Positions 16,478 through 23,694 of a DNA stretch of 36,258 nt are shown piece after piece. A model generated the notes under the pieces. That model did not search any database, had not been told where the DNA came from, and worked only from the letters and a program-made list of their open reading frames with translations. Numbering within the stretch: the first letter of the stretch is position 1; each line of letters begins with the position of its first letter. Source of the stretch: Thermoplasmata archaeon (GTDB lineage: Archaea; Thermoplasmatota; Thermoplasmata; Lutacidiplasmatales; UBA184); NCBI GenBank assembly GCA_028864975.1, contig JAGWLG010000036.1:1-36258 (forward strand). The letters run 5' to 3'. A program made the translations under genes and the position numbers.

Positions 16478-17370
16478 AGGTCGCCTACTACCCCGGCTGC
16501 GTCGCCCAGGAATCGGGAAAGGAGCTCGACATGGCCGTGCGGGCGGTCGCCCCACGGCTCGGGATCGAGCTCGCGGAGTTCCCGAACTTCTCCTGTTGCG
16601 GGAGCGGGTTCATCGACGAGTCCAACTACGCCCTCAACACGGCGATCAACGCGCGGAACCTCGCCATCGCGGAGAAGGCGGGGCTGGGCGTCGTGATGAC
16701 CGTCTGTTCCACCTGCCAAGGGATGCTCAAGCTCGCCAAGTGGAACCTCGCGCACAACTCCGTGCTCCGCGCGCGCTCCGACAAGGTCCTCTCCCAGATC
16801 GGGATGCACTACCAGGGGAGCGCCGAACCCAAGCACATGCTCCAGATCCTCGTCGAGGACCTGGGGGGCGCGAAGAAGCTCTCGACGTTGGTGAAGCGCC
16901 CATTGAAGGGGCTCAAGGTGGGGGCGTTCTACGGCTGCCACATCCTTCGCCCCCATGACAAGATGGGGTTCGAGGACCCCGAGGACCCGCACAGCTTCGA
17001 GGACGTGATCCGGGCGCTGGGGGCGGAGCCGGTCGACTACCGGGGTCGGGTCATGTGCTGCGGGTTCCCTATCCAGTTCGTCAAGCCCAAGACCGGGCAG
17101 CTCCTCGCGGGAAAGCAGGTCCTGGACGCCAAGCGCCACGGCGCCCATGCCATGGCGACCCCTTGTCCTCTCTGCCACATCTCCCTCGACACGTATCAGA
17201 AGGAAGCCGGGAAGCAGGTGGGCGAGGAGCTCAACATGCCCGTCTTCCACTTCCCGCAGTTGATCGGGCTCGCCCTCGGGATCGCCCCCGATGCGCTCGG
17301 GCTCTCTCGACACCTCGTGGACACGCGGAGTGCGCTCGAGAAGCTCGGAGCGGTGGGCGTCCCCGCGTGA
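16474..17370 (+). CDS. CCG-domain (HdrB-like) subunit of the SDH/FRD complex
   Basis: A 298-residue protein with two cysteine-rich CCG domains as in HdrB, SdhE of Sulfolobales and the C-terminal half of TfrB. The first is C9-X31-CC-X35-CX2C (C9, C41, C42, C78, C81). The second is C155-X39-CC-X34-CX2C (C155, C195, C196, C231, C234). CCG motifs bind [4Fe-4S] clusters, including the non-cubane clusters that catalyse disulfide chemistry in HdrB, so electrons could pass to or from a quinone or a thiol/disulfide pair. It overlaps sdhB by ATGA, so the subunits are made together. No membrane helices are visible here or in the neighbouring genes, leaving the membrane link, if any, unexplained. Confidence 0.93.
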   Translation: MKVAYYPGCVAQESGKELDMAVRAVAPRLGIELAEFPNFSCCGSGFIDESNYALNTAINARNLAIAEKAGLGVVMTVCSTCQGMLKLAKWNLAHNSVLRARSDKVLSQIGMHYQGSAEPKHMLQILVEDLGGAKKLSTLVKRPLKGLKVGAFYGCHILRPHDKMGFEDPEDPHSFEDVIRALGAEPVDYRGRVMCCGFPIQFVKPKTGQLLAGKQVLDAKRHGAHAMATPCPLCHISLDTYQKEAGKQVGEELNMPVFHFPQLIGLALGIAPDALGLSRHLVDTRSALEKLGAVGVPA

Positions 17371-17385
17371 AGGACGGAAGGCCTC

Positions 17386-18798
17386 GTGCAGGCTCCCCCC
17401 TCGACCTCGGGACCCGAGAGCCCTCGCCTTCGCCGGTTGCTCCGGGAGTCTCATCGCGCCCCAGGAAGGGCAGCTCGCCGGTTCTGGCACGAGATGGAGA
17501 GGAAGGGGACGCCCCTCATCGAACCCGTCGCTCGGCGCGACCCGCGAGCGACCGGCGGGTCCACGGACCGGGACCGGCTGGTCACGAACCATGACCGTCT
17601 CGTGACCTTGGTCTTCCGAGGAGGGAGGTCCGTCCGCTCGGTCGAGGTCCAGAGTTCCTTTGGCAGCACGTTCCCGGTTCTCCTGGAGCGTCTTTCCGCG
17701 ACCGACGTATGGTTCAGAACCTGGCGCCTGAGCGACCGGTTCCGGGGGTCGTACCGATTCGTCGCGAACCCGCCGAAGGAGGCACAGCTCACCTACAAAG
17801 GATGGATAGAACGGACGCATCGGTCGACCGTCGACCCGTTCAATGCCCGGGGGTTCCTCGACCCCACCGATCCCGGCGACCCCGAGGGCCCCCATGGGGT
17901 CGCTTCGTCGGAGATCGTCCTCCCACACGCCCCCGATCGTCCATGGCTACGGGGACCGCAAGCGCGTCCCACCCGCGGGCGGCTCCTCGAGGAACGGATC
18001 GAGAGCCATCACCTCCGTCACCAGACGACCCTCTTCCCCTGGGAGCCGCGAGCGCGTCCCCGAGGGAACGATCGGCGCCGGGTCTGGGTCTACCTCCCCT
18101 CAGGAAAGGACGGGCAGCCGGTCCCGCCGCGGAACCTCGTGGTCTTCTTCGACGGTTTCGACTACGCCCACGTCCTCGCCGCGCCGGCCACTCTGGAAGC
18201 GCTCACCCAACGCGGGGCGATCGGGGCGACGGCCGCGCTCTTCATCGACCACGGACCGAACAATCACCGAGCGGTGGACCTCTGGTGGAACGAAGCCTTC
18301 GGGAGCTTCCTCGCGGAGGAGCTCCTGCCATGGGCCCGAGCCCGCTTTGGTTGGCAAGGCCTCCCCGCCTCCCGTACGGTCCTCGCCGGCGCGAGTCTCG
18401 GGGGCCAGTCGGCCCTCCTTTGGGCGCTTCGGCGACCCGAGGTCTTCGGTGCGGCCCTCTCCCAGTCAGGGTCCTTCCAGAACTCGCCCGACCCGTTCCT
18501 GGAGGAGCCTCACTGGATGGGACGGTGGGTCGCCACCCATCCCCGGGTCCCCATCCGGGTCCATCTGGACGTGGGGCTTCGGGAGACCATCACGCCCTTC
18601 GGTGCGACGCGTTTCCCGACCCTCCTGGCGTCGAACCGCCATCTGCGCGACGTTTTGCGCGCCAAGGGTTATCCTCTCACGTACGTCGAGTACGATGGGG
18701 GGCACGACGACGCGTGCTGGAGGCAGACGTTGGCGGGGGGGTTGACCGCCCTCCTGGGTCCTTCTCCCCATTCGGGGACGGGCATGTCCCGTCGGTAG
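17386..18798 (+). CDS. Enterochelin-esterase-like alpha/beta hydrolase (Fes family)
   Basis: A 470-residue protein with the two-part layout of Fes. An immunoglobulin-like N-terminal domain (~70-190) contains VTLVFRGG, SSFGSTFP and TDVWFRTWRL. An alpha/beta hydrolase domain follows with RVWVYLPS, the oxyanion strand LVVFFDG, the nucleophile Ser337 in GASLGGQSALL and the catalytic His440 in GGHDDACWRQTLAGGL. Fes enzymes hydrolyse ferric-siderophore trilactone esters in the cytoplasm. No signal peptide is visible. The GTG at 17386 lies 15 bp after the CCG-subunit stop with a GGAAGG upstream, so it may be cotranscribed with the sdh genes. No siderophore synthesis or uptake gene is in the window, so the substrate may be another ester. 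Its last 122 bp overlap the convergent zinc-finger gene. Confidence 0.85.
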   Translation: MQAPPSTSGPESPRLRRLLRESHRAPGRAARRFWHEMERKGTPLIEPVARRDPRATGGSTDRDRLVTNHDRLVTLVFRGGRSVRSVEVQSSFGSTFPVLLERLSATDVWFRTWRLSDRFRGSYRFVANPPKEAQLTYKGWIERTHRSTVDPFNARGFLDPTDPGDPEGPHGVASSEIVLPHAPDRPWLRGPQARPTRGRLLEERIESHHLRHQTTLFPWEPRARPRGNDRRRVWVYLPSGKDGQPVPPRNLVVFFDGFDYAHVLAAPATLEALTQRGAIGATAALFIDHGPNNHRAVDLWWNEAFGSFLAEELLPWARARFGWQGLPASRTVLAGASLGGQSALLWALRRPEVFGAALSQSGSFQNSPDPFLEEPHWMGRWVATHPRVPIRVHLDVGLRETITPFGATRFPTLLASNRHLRDVLRAKGYPLTYVEYDGGHDDACWRQTLAGGLTALLGPSPHSGTGMSRR

Positions 18799-19069
18799 TC
18801 GGGCCCACCTCGTCCCTCTGAGGTGCCGCCGCGGGGAGGACCGCCCCCGCCCCCTTGGTCACGAAGTAGTGCAGGCGGTCGCACTGCTTCTGGAAGTACC
18901 CGGTGCCCTCTTTCGCGTACGCCGCGACCAGACCCGGCAGGTCCCCTTCGGACGCCACCCCGTCCAAGACCGGTGAGAACATGCAGGGGAAGACGACGAC
19001 CAGCTTCTCCTCCATCCGAAGGCGCTCGACCTCGCGGGCACCACAGAACGGACAGTTTAGCTCGACCAT
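18677..19069 (-). CDS. Small zinc-finger protein (CPFCG), with extended tail
   Basis: A 130-residue open frame whose first ~72 residues look like a genuine compact protein: MVELNCPFCGAREVERL, VVVFPCMFSPVLDG and a C-terminal core QCDRLHYFVTKG. The cysteine pair in CPFCG plus the later FPC and QCD cysteines could bind one zinc ion. The remaining ~58 residues are Pro/Ser/Arg-rich and lie largely antisense to the end of the esterase gene, so they may be read-through into unselected sequence. The function is unknown; resemblance to short euryarchaeal proteins of this type is from memory. The ATG at 19069 begins the conserved core. In-frame codons upstream are open to 19186 but hold no ATG, GTG or TTG. 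Confidence 0.65.
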   Translation of the reverse strand: MVELNCPFCGAREVERLRMEEKLVVVFPCMFSPVLDGVASEGDLPGLVAAYAKEGTGYFQKQCDRLHYFVTKGAGAVLPAAAPQRDEVGPTTDGTCPSPNGEKDPGGRSTPPPTSASSTRRRAPHRTRRT

Positions 19070-19181
19070 CTGCCCTCTGGACTCGAAGTAGGGCGGGATG
19101 ATGAAGCGTACCCCGGCCCCCCGGGGATGGAAAGGAAGGCCCTGGGGGCCCGAGGCCCTCAGGGTCGGGGAACGTTCGAGT

Positions 19182-19418
19182 TCAGGTCAGGCTGCCCATC
19201 TCCCACGCCCAACCGGGGGCGGGGGCACCAGGACGGACATCGACACGAGGGGGAGCACGGCCGGAACCCCCGCAGTAGGTGCAGGTCCGCGAGATCTCTT
19301 CCAGAACGCTCGCCCGCTCGTCGTAGCGCCATCGGCGCTCGACCCCCTCCCCCCGGCATATCGGGCAGGGAGAGGTCTCCTGCGAACTCGGAGCCGGCGA
19401 TCGGCCTTGGCTCTCCAT
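19182..19418 (-). CDS. DnaJ-type zinc-finger microprotein
   Basis: A 78-residue protein dominated by two CxxCxGxG-type knuckles, CPICRGEG and CTYCGGSG, separated by ~24 residues. This is the half-site arrangement of the DnaJ cysteine-rich domain, enough for one zinc ion. No J domain or client-binding domain is attached. The Pro-rich C-terminal third has no recognisable fold. ATG 19418 is chosen because GGAG lies 5 nt before it; an in-frame GTG at 19424 would be an almost leaderless start below the TATA box at 19451-19457. Stand-alone zinc knuckles of this kind occur in archaea without assigned roles. A second zinc-finger gene follows 112 bp downstream on the same strand. Confidence 0.65.
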   Translation of the reverse strand: MESQGRSPAPSSQETSPCPICRGEGVERRWRYDERASVLEEISRTCTYCGGSGRAPPRVDVRPGAPAPGWAWEMGSLT

Positions 19419-19450
19419 GCGCACTCCTACTTACTAGTGGCCGGCGGGGG

Positions 19451-19457
19451 TATTTAA
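19451..19457 (-). promoter_or_regulatory. TATA box of the zinc-finger microprotein gene
   Basis: On the minus strand this reads TTAAATA, the most AT-rich spot in the 19425-19575 gap. It lies 30 bp before GTG 19424 and 36 bp before ATG 19418, giving a leader of 0-11 nt. Nothing else in this gap (151 bp) is convincing. Confidence 0.6.
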
Positions 19458-19575
19458 CCGAGAGTCTGGACTGGAACGTTATACGGAAGGAGGTAACGGG
19501 GGCGGCCCGTCGTGGTCGTTCAGTACTCCACGACTGGCGCCGGTCGATCGTGGAGCGGGCTCGCTCCGCGCACCC

Positions 19576-21132
19576 CTATAGGCCTTCCCAGCGATAGGTC
19601 CCAGCGCGCATCGACGCGAGGACCCCTTGTTCGTAGAGCCGGTGCAGGTACTCTTCGAGCGCCGCTTCGCTCGACCAGAGGTCCTTCCTTCGGAGACTTT
19701 GCCAGAGCTCCGCCGCCGGGAGGTCCGGGCGCTCCATCAAGACCGACCGCAGCACGAAGTAGCGGGAGAGCTCCCTCTTGGAGCGGACCCGAGCGCCCCG
19801 CGAGAGAAGCTCGCGGGAGGCCTTGGCGCTCCCGAGCTCGGGGTCCGCGAGGGCCTCCACGTACTGATCGGCGATGGCGGATAGGTCGCCTCCACCCACG
19901 TTGCCGCGTCCGAGCACCCTCGCGTGCGCGAGCGCCGCTTGGACCAGATGGTCGCGCAACCCGCTTCCGCGCAGCAGGAATCCTTCGAACTCGCTCTTCG
20001 GCAGGTTGAGCTGCGCCGGGAGCTCGACGAGCGCCCGGCGGACCGTCGCGAGCGCGGTCTCGATCTCGCGGTGGAGCTCCTCGTCCTCGGGCATCTGCGG
20101 GTCGCGGAAGTGGGAGCGCACGAGCCGGTCCGACCAAGCGCCGAAGAGATCCGGGTCCACCCGCGTCGCCGCAAGCTCCTGCCAGCGGTCCGCTCGGTCG
20201 AGGAGGGGCACGTGGGCATCGAAGAGCACCCGGAGAAGGTCCGCCCCGTCGGACCCTCCATAGAGCAGGAAAGAGGTCTCGTAGCCCGGGCCTTTCCCGA
20301 GGAGCCGGTCCCACGCGCGAACCCCCATGGGGTCGATCGCCACCGAGTAGGGTTTCGAGTAGGAGGCCTCCTCCGACCCTCGGCTCCGCCGGCCCCTCAC
20401 CCGCTCGAGCGCGACCTCCCAAGGCGGAAGCAGAGATCGGAGCGGGGCGACCACCGGGGCCACGACGGAAGAGGGGACGCCCCAGCTCCCCAGCACCACA
20501 TCCACTCCCGACGCTCTTCCGTGCCAAGGAGGAGCCCCGACGTAGGGGAGCAGGAGGAGGGAGGCCAGGCGCTCCGACAGGCCGGTCTCCTCGCAGAAGG
20601 CCCGCAGGCCTACTTGGGCCTCCGAGGTGGAGAGATGCAGCGACGGGTAGAACTCGGACTCCGGGATCCGCTCGACCTCGTCGGCCCAGAGCACCTCCTC
20701 GGTCGCAAACCCGTGACCTGCGGGCTCGCGGAAAGTGAAGGACCGGCGCACGGGTCGTCGGACGCGGTAGCAACGCCCTTCCTTCGGTCGCTCCCGCGGG
20801 TCTTCGATGACCACCCAGGGCCCTTCCACCGGACGGGCCGGGAGGGGGTAGGCCCGGAACGTCGGGCGTCGGCCCACGGCGCGGAAGAGCCCGGAGGGTG
20901 CCGGCGCCTCCCGCAAGACGGCCACCAGGTCCAAGGGGATGGCGCGTCCGATGGGGGTCCGGTGATACTGTTGCCGCCAATCCTCCCAGCGCCCGCGAAG
21001 CTCCCGTTCGAACGGGAGGTAGGTGGCCCCTCGCTCGAGAAGGCTCGGCGGGTCGCCTCGCCGAAGCGGGGCCCACCCCCGCAGGAGTCCGCGCTCGGGG
21101 AAGGCGTGGGCGGAGGCGCTGACGGCGGTCAA
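19576..21132 (-). CDS. Unrecognised 518-aa protein with winged-helix-like C terminus, coupled to sat
   Basis: I do not recognise this protein. It is soluble, Arg- and Leu-rich, with no signal peptide, zinc motif or Walker A. Residues ~1-200 are mostly beta (for example GPWVVIEDPRERP and RRSFTFREPAG). The centre is mixed, and from ~residue 350 it is helical (REIETALATVRRALVELPAQL, VQAALAHARVLGRG). The last ~80 residues (SKRELSRYFVLRSVL, ALEEYLHRLYEQGVL, GTYRWEGL) look like a winged helix. The order beta domain, core, helical lid, winged helix recalls MCM or other AAA+ proteins without the ATPase motifs, but that is speculation. The frame continues upstream through sat, but the TTG at 21132 overlapping the sat stop as TTGA is the natural start. 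Confidence 0.75.
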   Translation of the reverse strand: MTAVSASAHAFPERGLLRGWAPLRRGDPPSLLERGATYLPFERELRGRWEDWRQQYHRTPIGRAIPLDLVAVLREAPAPSGLFRAVGRRPTFRAYPLPARPVEGPWVVIEDPRERPKEGRCYRVRRPVRRSFTFREPAGHGFATEEVLWADEVERIPESEFYPSLHLSTSEAQVGLRAFCEETGLSERLASLLLLPYVGAPPWHGRASGVDVVLGSWGVPSSVVAPVVAPLRSLLPPWEVALERVRGRRSRGSEEASYSKPYSVAIDPMGVRAWDRLLGKGPGYETSFLLYGGSDGADLLRVLFDAHVPLLDRADRWQELAATRVDPDLFGAWSDRLVRSHFRDPQMPEDEELHREIETALATVRRALVELPAQLNLPKSEFEGFLLRGSGLRDHLVQAALAHARVLGRGNVGGGDLSAIADQYVEALADPELGSAKASRELLSRGARVRSKRELSRYFVLRSVLMERPDLPAAELWQSLRRKDLWSSEAALEEYLHRLYEQGVLASMRAGTYRWEGL

Positions 21133-22253
21133 GGGACGAAGGGTTCGGGGAAGCGCAGGATGGCGTCGGCCACTTCCGGCCGCATGACCTCGGGCGGGGG
21201 TCGCTCTCCCCGGAGGATCTTCTGCCGGACCTCGGTCCCCTTGAACGTGAGCCGCGCGGAAGGGGGATGGGGGCAGGTCTTCTCGGTCGAGATCCCCATG
21301 CACTTCGTGCACCAGAAGGTGTTCGTGTAGAACAGCGGGGTCACCCCGAGGTCGTCGTACTGGGAGAAGATCGCCCACGAATCGTAGGGGCCGTAGAAAT
21401 TGCCCACGCCGGCCGCGTCCCGTCCGACGATGAAGTGGGTGCACCCGTAGTTGCGTCGGACCAGCGCGTGGTAGAGCGCCTCCCGCGGCCCGGCGTAGCG
21501 CATGAAGGTGCGGAAGTAGGAGAAGAACACCCGCTCGGTGGGGAAGTAGTTGCCGACCAGGGCGTCGTAGGCGGAGGCGATCACCTCGTCCTTGAAGTCG
21601 CCGCTCTTCTTCTCTCCGATAAGCGGGTGGACGAAGAGCCCATCGGTGAGCTCGAGGGCGTGCCGCTGAAGGTACTCGTGCCCCACGTGGGGCGCGTTCC
21701 GGGTCTGGAACCCGACGACCTTCTTCCATTTCCTTTTCGCGAACTCTGCGCGGACGACCTCGGGCGCGAGCGAACGGGAGGCATAGGGATCGGTCAGGGA
21801 CGCGCGCAGCTCGAACTTCCCTCCGATCATCTCCTCCCCTAGGGTGTCCAGGCGGCGGACGCCAGGATGTTCCCGCGAGCGGGTACGGTAGACCCCCTCG
21901 GCACAGGCCTCCCGGTCCCATCGATAGATCTCCTCGACCTTGAGAACGGCCGACGCACCATCTCCCACGACCCCGAGAAGGATCTCGTCGCCAGCCTTCC
22001 AACCCGCCTTCGGGCCGCCGACCTCGAGGAGGGGGAAGTTGACCGGCAGAGGCCAGGGCTTGTCGTTCGAGAGCCGCCCTTCCTTCACGACGCGCTCGTG
22101 GTCGTTGCGGGTGAGGAAGCCCGGCACGGGAGCGTAGACCCCGGTCGCGAGGTTGACGCCTTCCTGGAAGAGGAGGGGGGAGATCGCGACGCTGTCGCGG
22201 GACGGTCGGTCGGCACCATGTCGGGGAACGGAGTGGGCGGAAGTGGGGGTCAT
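21129..22253 (-). CDS. sat: ATP sulfurylase (sulfate adenylyltransferase)
   Basis: A 374-residue single-domain ATP sulfurylase forming APS from ATP and sulfate, or ATP from APS in reverse. The PUA-like N-terminal domain contains NLATGVYAPVPGFL. The catalytic domain has VGFQTRNAPHVGHEYLQ, keeping both HXXH histidines, then PLIGEKKSGDF and VGRDAAGVGNFYGPYD. In the last motif, Ala replaces the histidine of the usual GRDHAG. The segment WCTKCMGISTEKTCPH supplies three cysteines and a histidine, the structural zinc site of many archaeal and thermophilic enzymes. No APS kinase or reductase gene is nearby. ATG 22253 is used; a GTG at 22265 is an alternative. A TATA-like CTTGATATC lies ~32 bp upstream (22281-22289). 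Confidence 0.94.
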   Translation of the reverse strand: MTPTSAHSVPRHGADRPSRDSVAISPLLFQEGVNLATGVYAPVPGFLTRNDHERVVKEGRLSNDKPWPLPVNFPLLEVGGPKAGWKAGDEILLGVVGDGASAVLKVEEIYRWDREACAEGVYRTRSREHPGVRRLDTLGEEMIGGKFELRASLTDPYASRSLAPEVVRAEFAKRKWKKVVGFQTRNAPHVGHEYLQRHALELTDGLFVHPLIGEKKSGDFKDEVIASAYDALVGNYFPTERVFFSYFRTFMRYAGPREALYHALVRRNYGCTHFIVGRDAAGVGNFYGPYDSWAIFSQYDDLGVTPLFYTNTFWCTKCMGISTEKTCPHPPSARLTFKGTEVRQKILRGERPPPEVMRPEVADAILRFPEPFVP

Positions 22254-22280
22254 CGCTTCGCTCACGCGCGAGAGGGGCGG

Positions 22281-22289
22281 GATATCAAG
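22281..22289 (-). promoter_or_regulatory. Possible TATA box of sat
   Basis: On the minus strand this reads CTTGATATC, the only AT-rich patch in the 154-bp divergent gap between sat and the membrane protein gene at 22408. It is about 32 bp before ATG 22253. Confidence 0.35.
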
Positions 22290-22407
22290 CGTTTGGGGGG
22301 GTCCGTAGGGCGGGCTCCTGGCCCCGAAGATCGCTCCGAGCAGCGCCGAGCGGAAGGTATTCGGCGGACCCCACCTACCCTGCCCCGGCAGCGAGGGACG
22401 GTCCGCG

Positions 22408-23694
22408 GTGGCGCAGTTCTGGGGCGATCTGCCGTACGCCGTCTCTGCGACGCTGGGCCTCCTCGTGCTGCTCGCCACCTGGGAGAGGACCCCGGGCGTC
22501 CTCCGCTCTCTCTCGCGTTTGGCAGGCCCTCAACACGGCAGTGCCGCGCGTCTGGTTTCCGATTGGAGGTTCTGGGCCCTCCCCGCGGTCGTGGTCTTCC
22601 TCGCACGTGCGCTCGTGTTCGATGCCCCAGTCCCTTGCTCCTCCGGTGTGGACGATGTCCAGGCCTTCCTCCTCTCTGGAAGGGCCGTCTGGTCGGGGGG
22701 AAACCCGCTGCTCGTCCAAGAGTGTGGGATGACCGTCCCGGTCCCCTACGGCCCGCTCGCGATGGTGGTCAACCTGATCGGGAGCGTGGGCGGACGCGCT
22801 GGGGTCTGGCTCGCCTGGGAGCTACCGGCCATCCTGTTGCTTCCTCTTGCCGCCCGCCTGGTGGGGTCAGAGGAGCGTTCCCGGGTGCTCGCCACCCTGG
22901 GGAGCTCGCTGCTGTTCGTCCCTCTCGTCGAGTCGCAGATCGACGGGGCCGGGAACGCGTTCGTCGCCGTCGCCGTCCTCGCATCCCTGGCCCTCGCCCG
23001 AGAGAACTGGATCTCGGGGGCGATCGGGGCGGGATTCCTCGCCTGGGCGAGGTTCCCCTCCCTGGTCCCCTTCCTAGGCGCTTCCGGGGAGCCGTCCCGT
23101 AGGCGGGGGCTCCTCGCCCTTGGACTCTCGATCACGACCCTCCTCGGGGGGGTCGCGATCGGCTATGCGTTCTGGGGGCGAACGTTCCTCGACGTGGCGT
23201 TCCTCGCACAGACCTCACGGGTGGACCGCCCGCTGAACCTCTACGGGATCCTCTTCGCGACGGGGACCCCGGTCCCCAGCTCCGTGTCGCTCTCCGCAGA
23301 GGCTCTGGGACTGGGCGGTGCCGTGCTCTTCTGCCACTGGAAGAGGCTCGCCGCTCTCCCGTCGGCTTCCTTGGTGCTCGTCGTCGCCGCCCTGGTCCTT
23401 CCCTCGTTTCCGTTCAACTTCTTCCCGTGGCTCCTTCCGGTCCTGCTGTTGGGCCCATGGGCCGCCCGGAGGATGTACCTAGCCTCGGTCGTCGCAGCCT
23501 CCAACTTCCTCGTAGGGTTGAACCTGGTCTTGCTCCAAGGAAGAGGCCTCTGGCCCTTCGTTGTGCTCTGCATCGTGACCTCAGCGTTGCTGGTCGAGCT
23601 GCTCGTGCGGATCGCGAAGCTCCCCGGTTCCCGGGCGGGGCTTGCACCGCCGCTTACTCAGGTAACTGTGAACCACAGCTGTCGCAGAACCTAG
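22408..23694 (+). CDS. Polytopic membrane protein, GT-C glycosyltransferase-like
   Basis: A 428-residue integral membrane protein with roughly ten hydrophobic segments. Between the first two helix groups lies a luminal-type loop (CSSGVDDVQAFLLSGRAVWSGGNPL) with paired acidic residues, followed by VPVPYGPLAMVVNLI. This resembles the first loop of GT-C enzymes such as GT87-type mannosyltransferases that use polyprenyl-phosphate sugars. Later helices are plain, and a Phe/Pro-rich FPFNFFPWLLPVLLLG segment precedes the last pair. The assignment is by topology and loop character only. The GTG at 22408 follows a GAGGGA. The final 41 bp overlap the convergent ABC ATPase gene. If it is GT-C, it would fit with the two GT4 genes and the sequon-rich permease next door. 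Confidence 0.7.
   Translation: MAQFWGDLPYAVSATLGLLVLLATWERTPGVLRSLSRLAGPQHGSAARLVSDWRFWALPAVVVFLARALVFDAPVPCSSGVDDVQAFLLSGRAVWSGGNPLLVQECGMTVPVPYGPLAMVVNLIGSVGGRAGVWLAWELPAILLLPLAARLVGSEERSRVLATLGSSLLFVPLVESQIDGAGNAFVAVAVLASLALARENWISGAIGAGFLAWARFPSLVPFLGASGEPSRRRGLLALGLSITTLLGGVAIGYAFWGRTFLDVAFLAQTSRVDRPLNLYGILFATGTPVPSSVSLSAEALGLGGAVLFCHWKRLAALPSASLVLVVAALVLPSFPFNFFPWLLPVLLLGPWAARRMYLASVVAASNFLVGLNLVLLQGRGLWPFVVLCIVTSALLVELLVRIAKLPGSRAGLAPPLTQVTVNHSCRRT

Noticed and set aside
16288..17928. Minus-strand open frame of 546 codons across the sdhB-CCG-esterase region
   Set aside because: It is antisense to three genes with clear cofactor motifs; long antisense frames are expected at this GC content.
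19070..19186. Open codons upstream of the CPFCG protein that might fuse it to the DnaJ-knuckle protein
   Set aside because: The two genes are in different frames, the shift would have to fall within ~5 bp, and no start codon lies in the extension.
19479..19575. Strong AAGGAGGT with a GTG 18 nt later, and GC-rich tRNA-like stems
   Set aside because: The spacing is too long, and the following frame is antisense to the unknown protein with no protein-like character. The stems do not complete a cloverleaf and lack a normal T-loop.
19924..21330. Plus-strand open frame of 468 codons opposite the unknown protein and sat
   Set aside because: It crosses the coupled junction of two minus genes and has no domain-like pattern. 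The minus frame has coherent hydrophobic periodicity and a coupled start.
21133..22002. Upstream extension of the unknown protein through sat (808 codons in total)
   Set aside because: This part is the shadow of ATP sulfurylase, and the TTGA overlap marks the real start at 21132.
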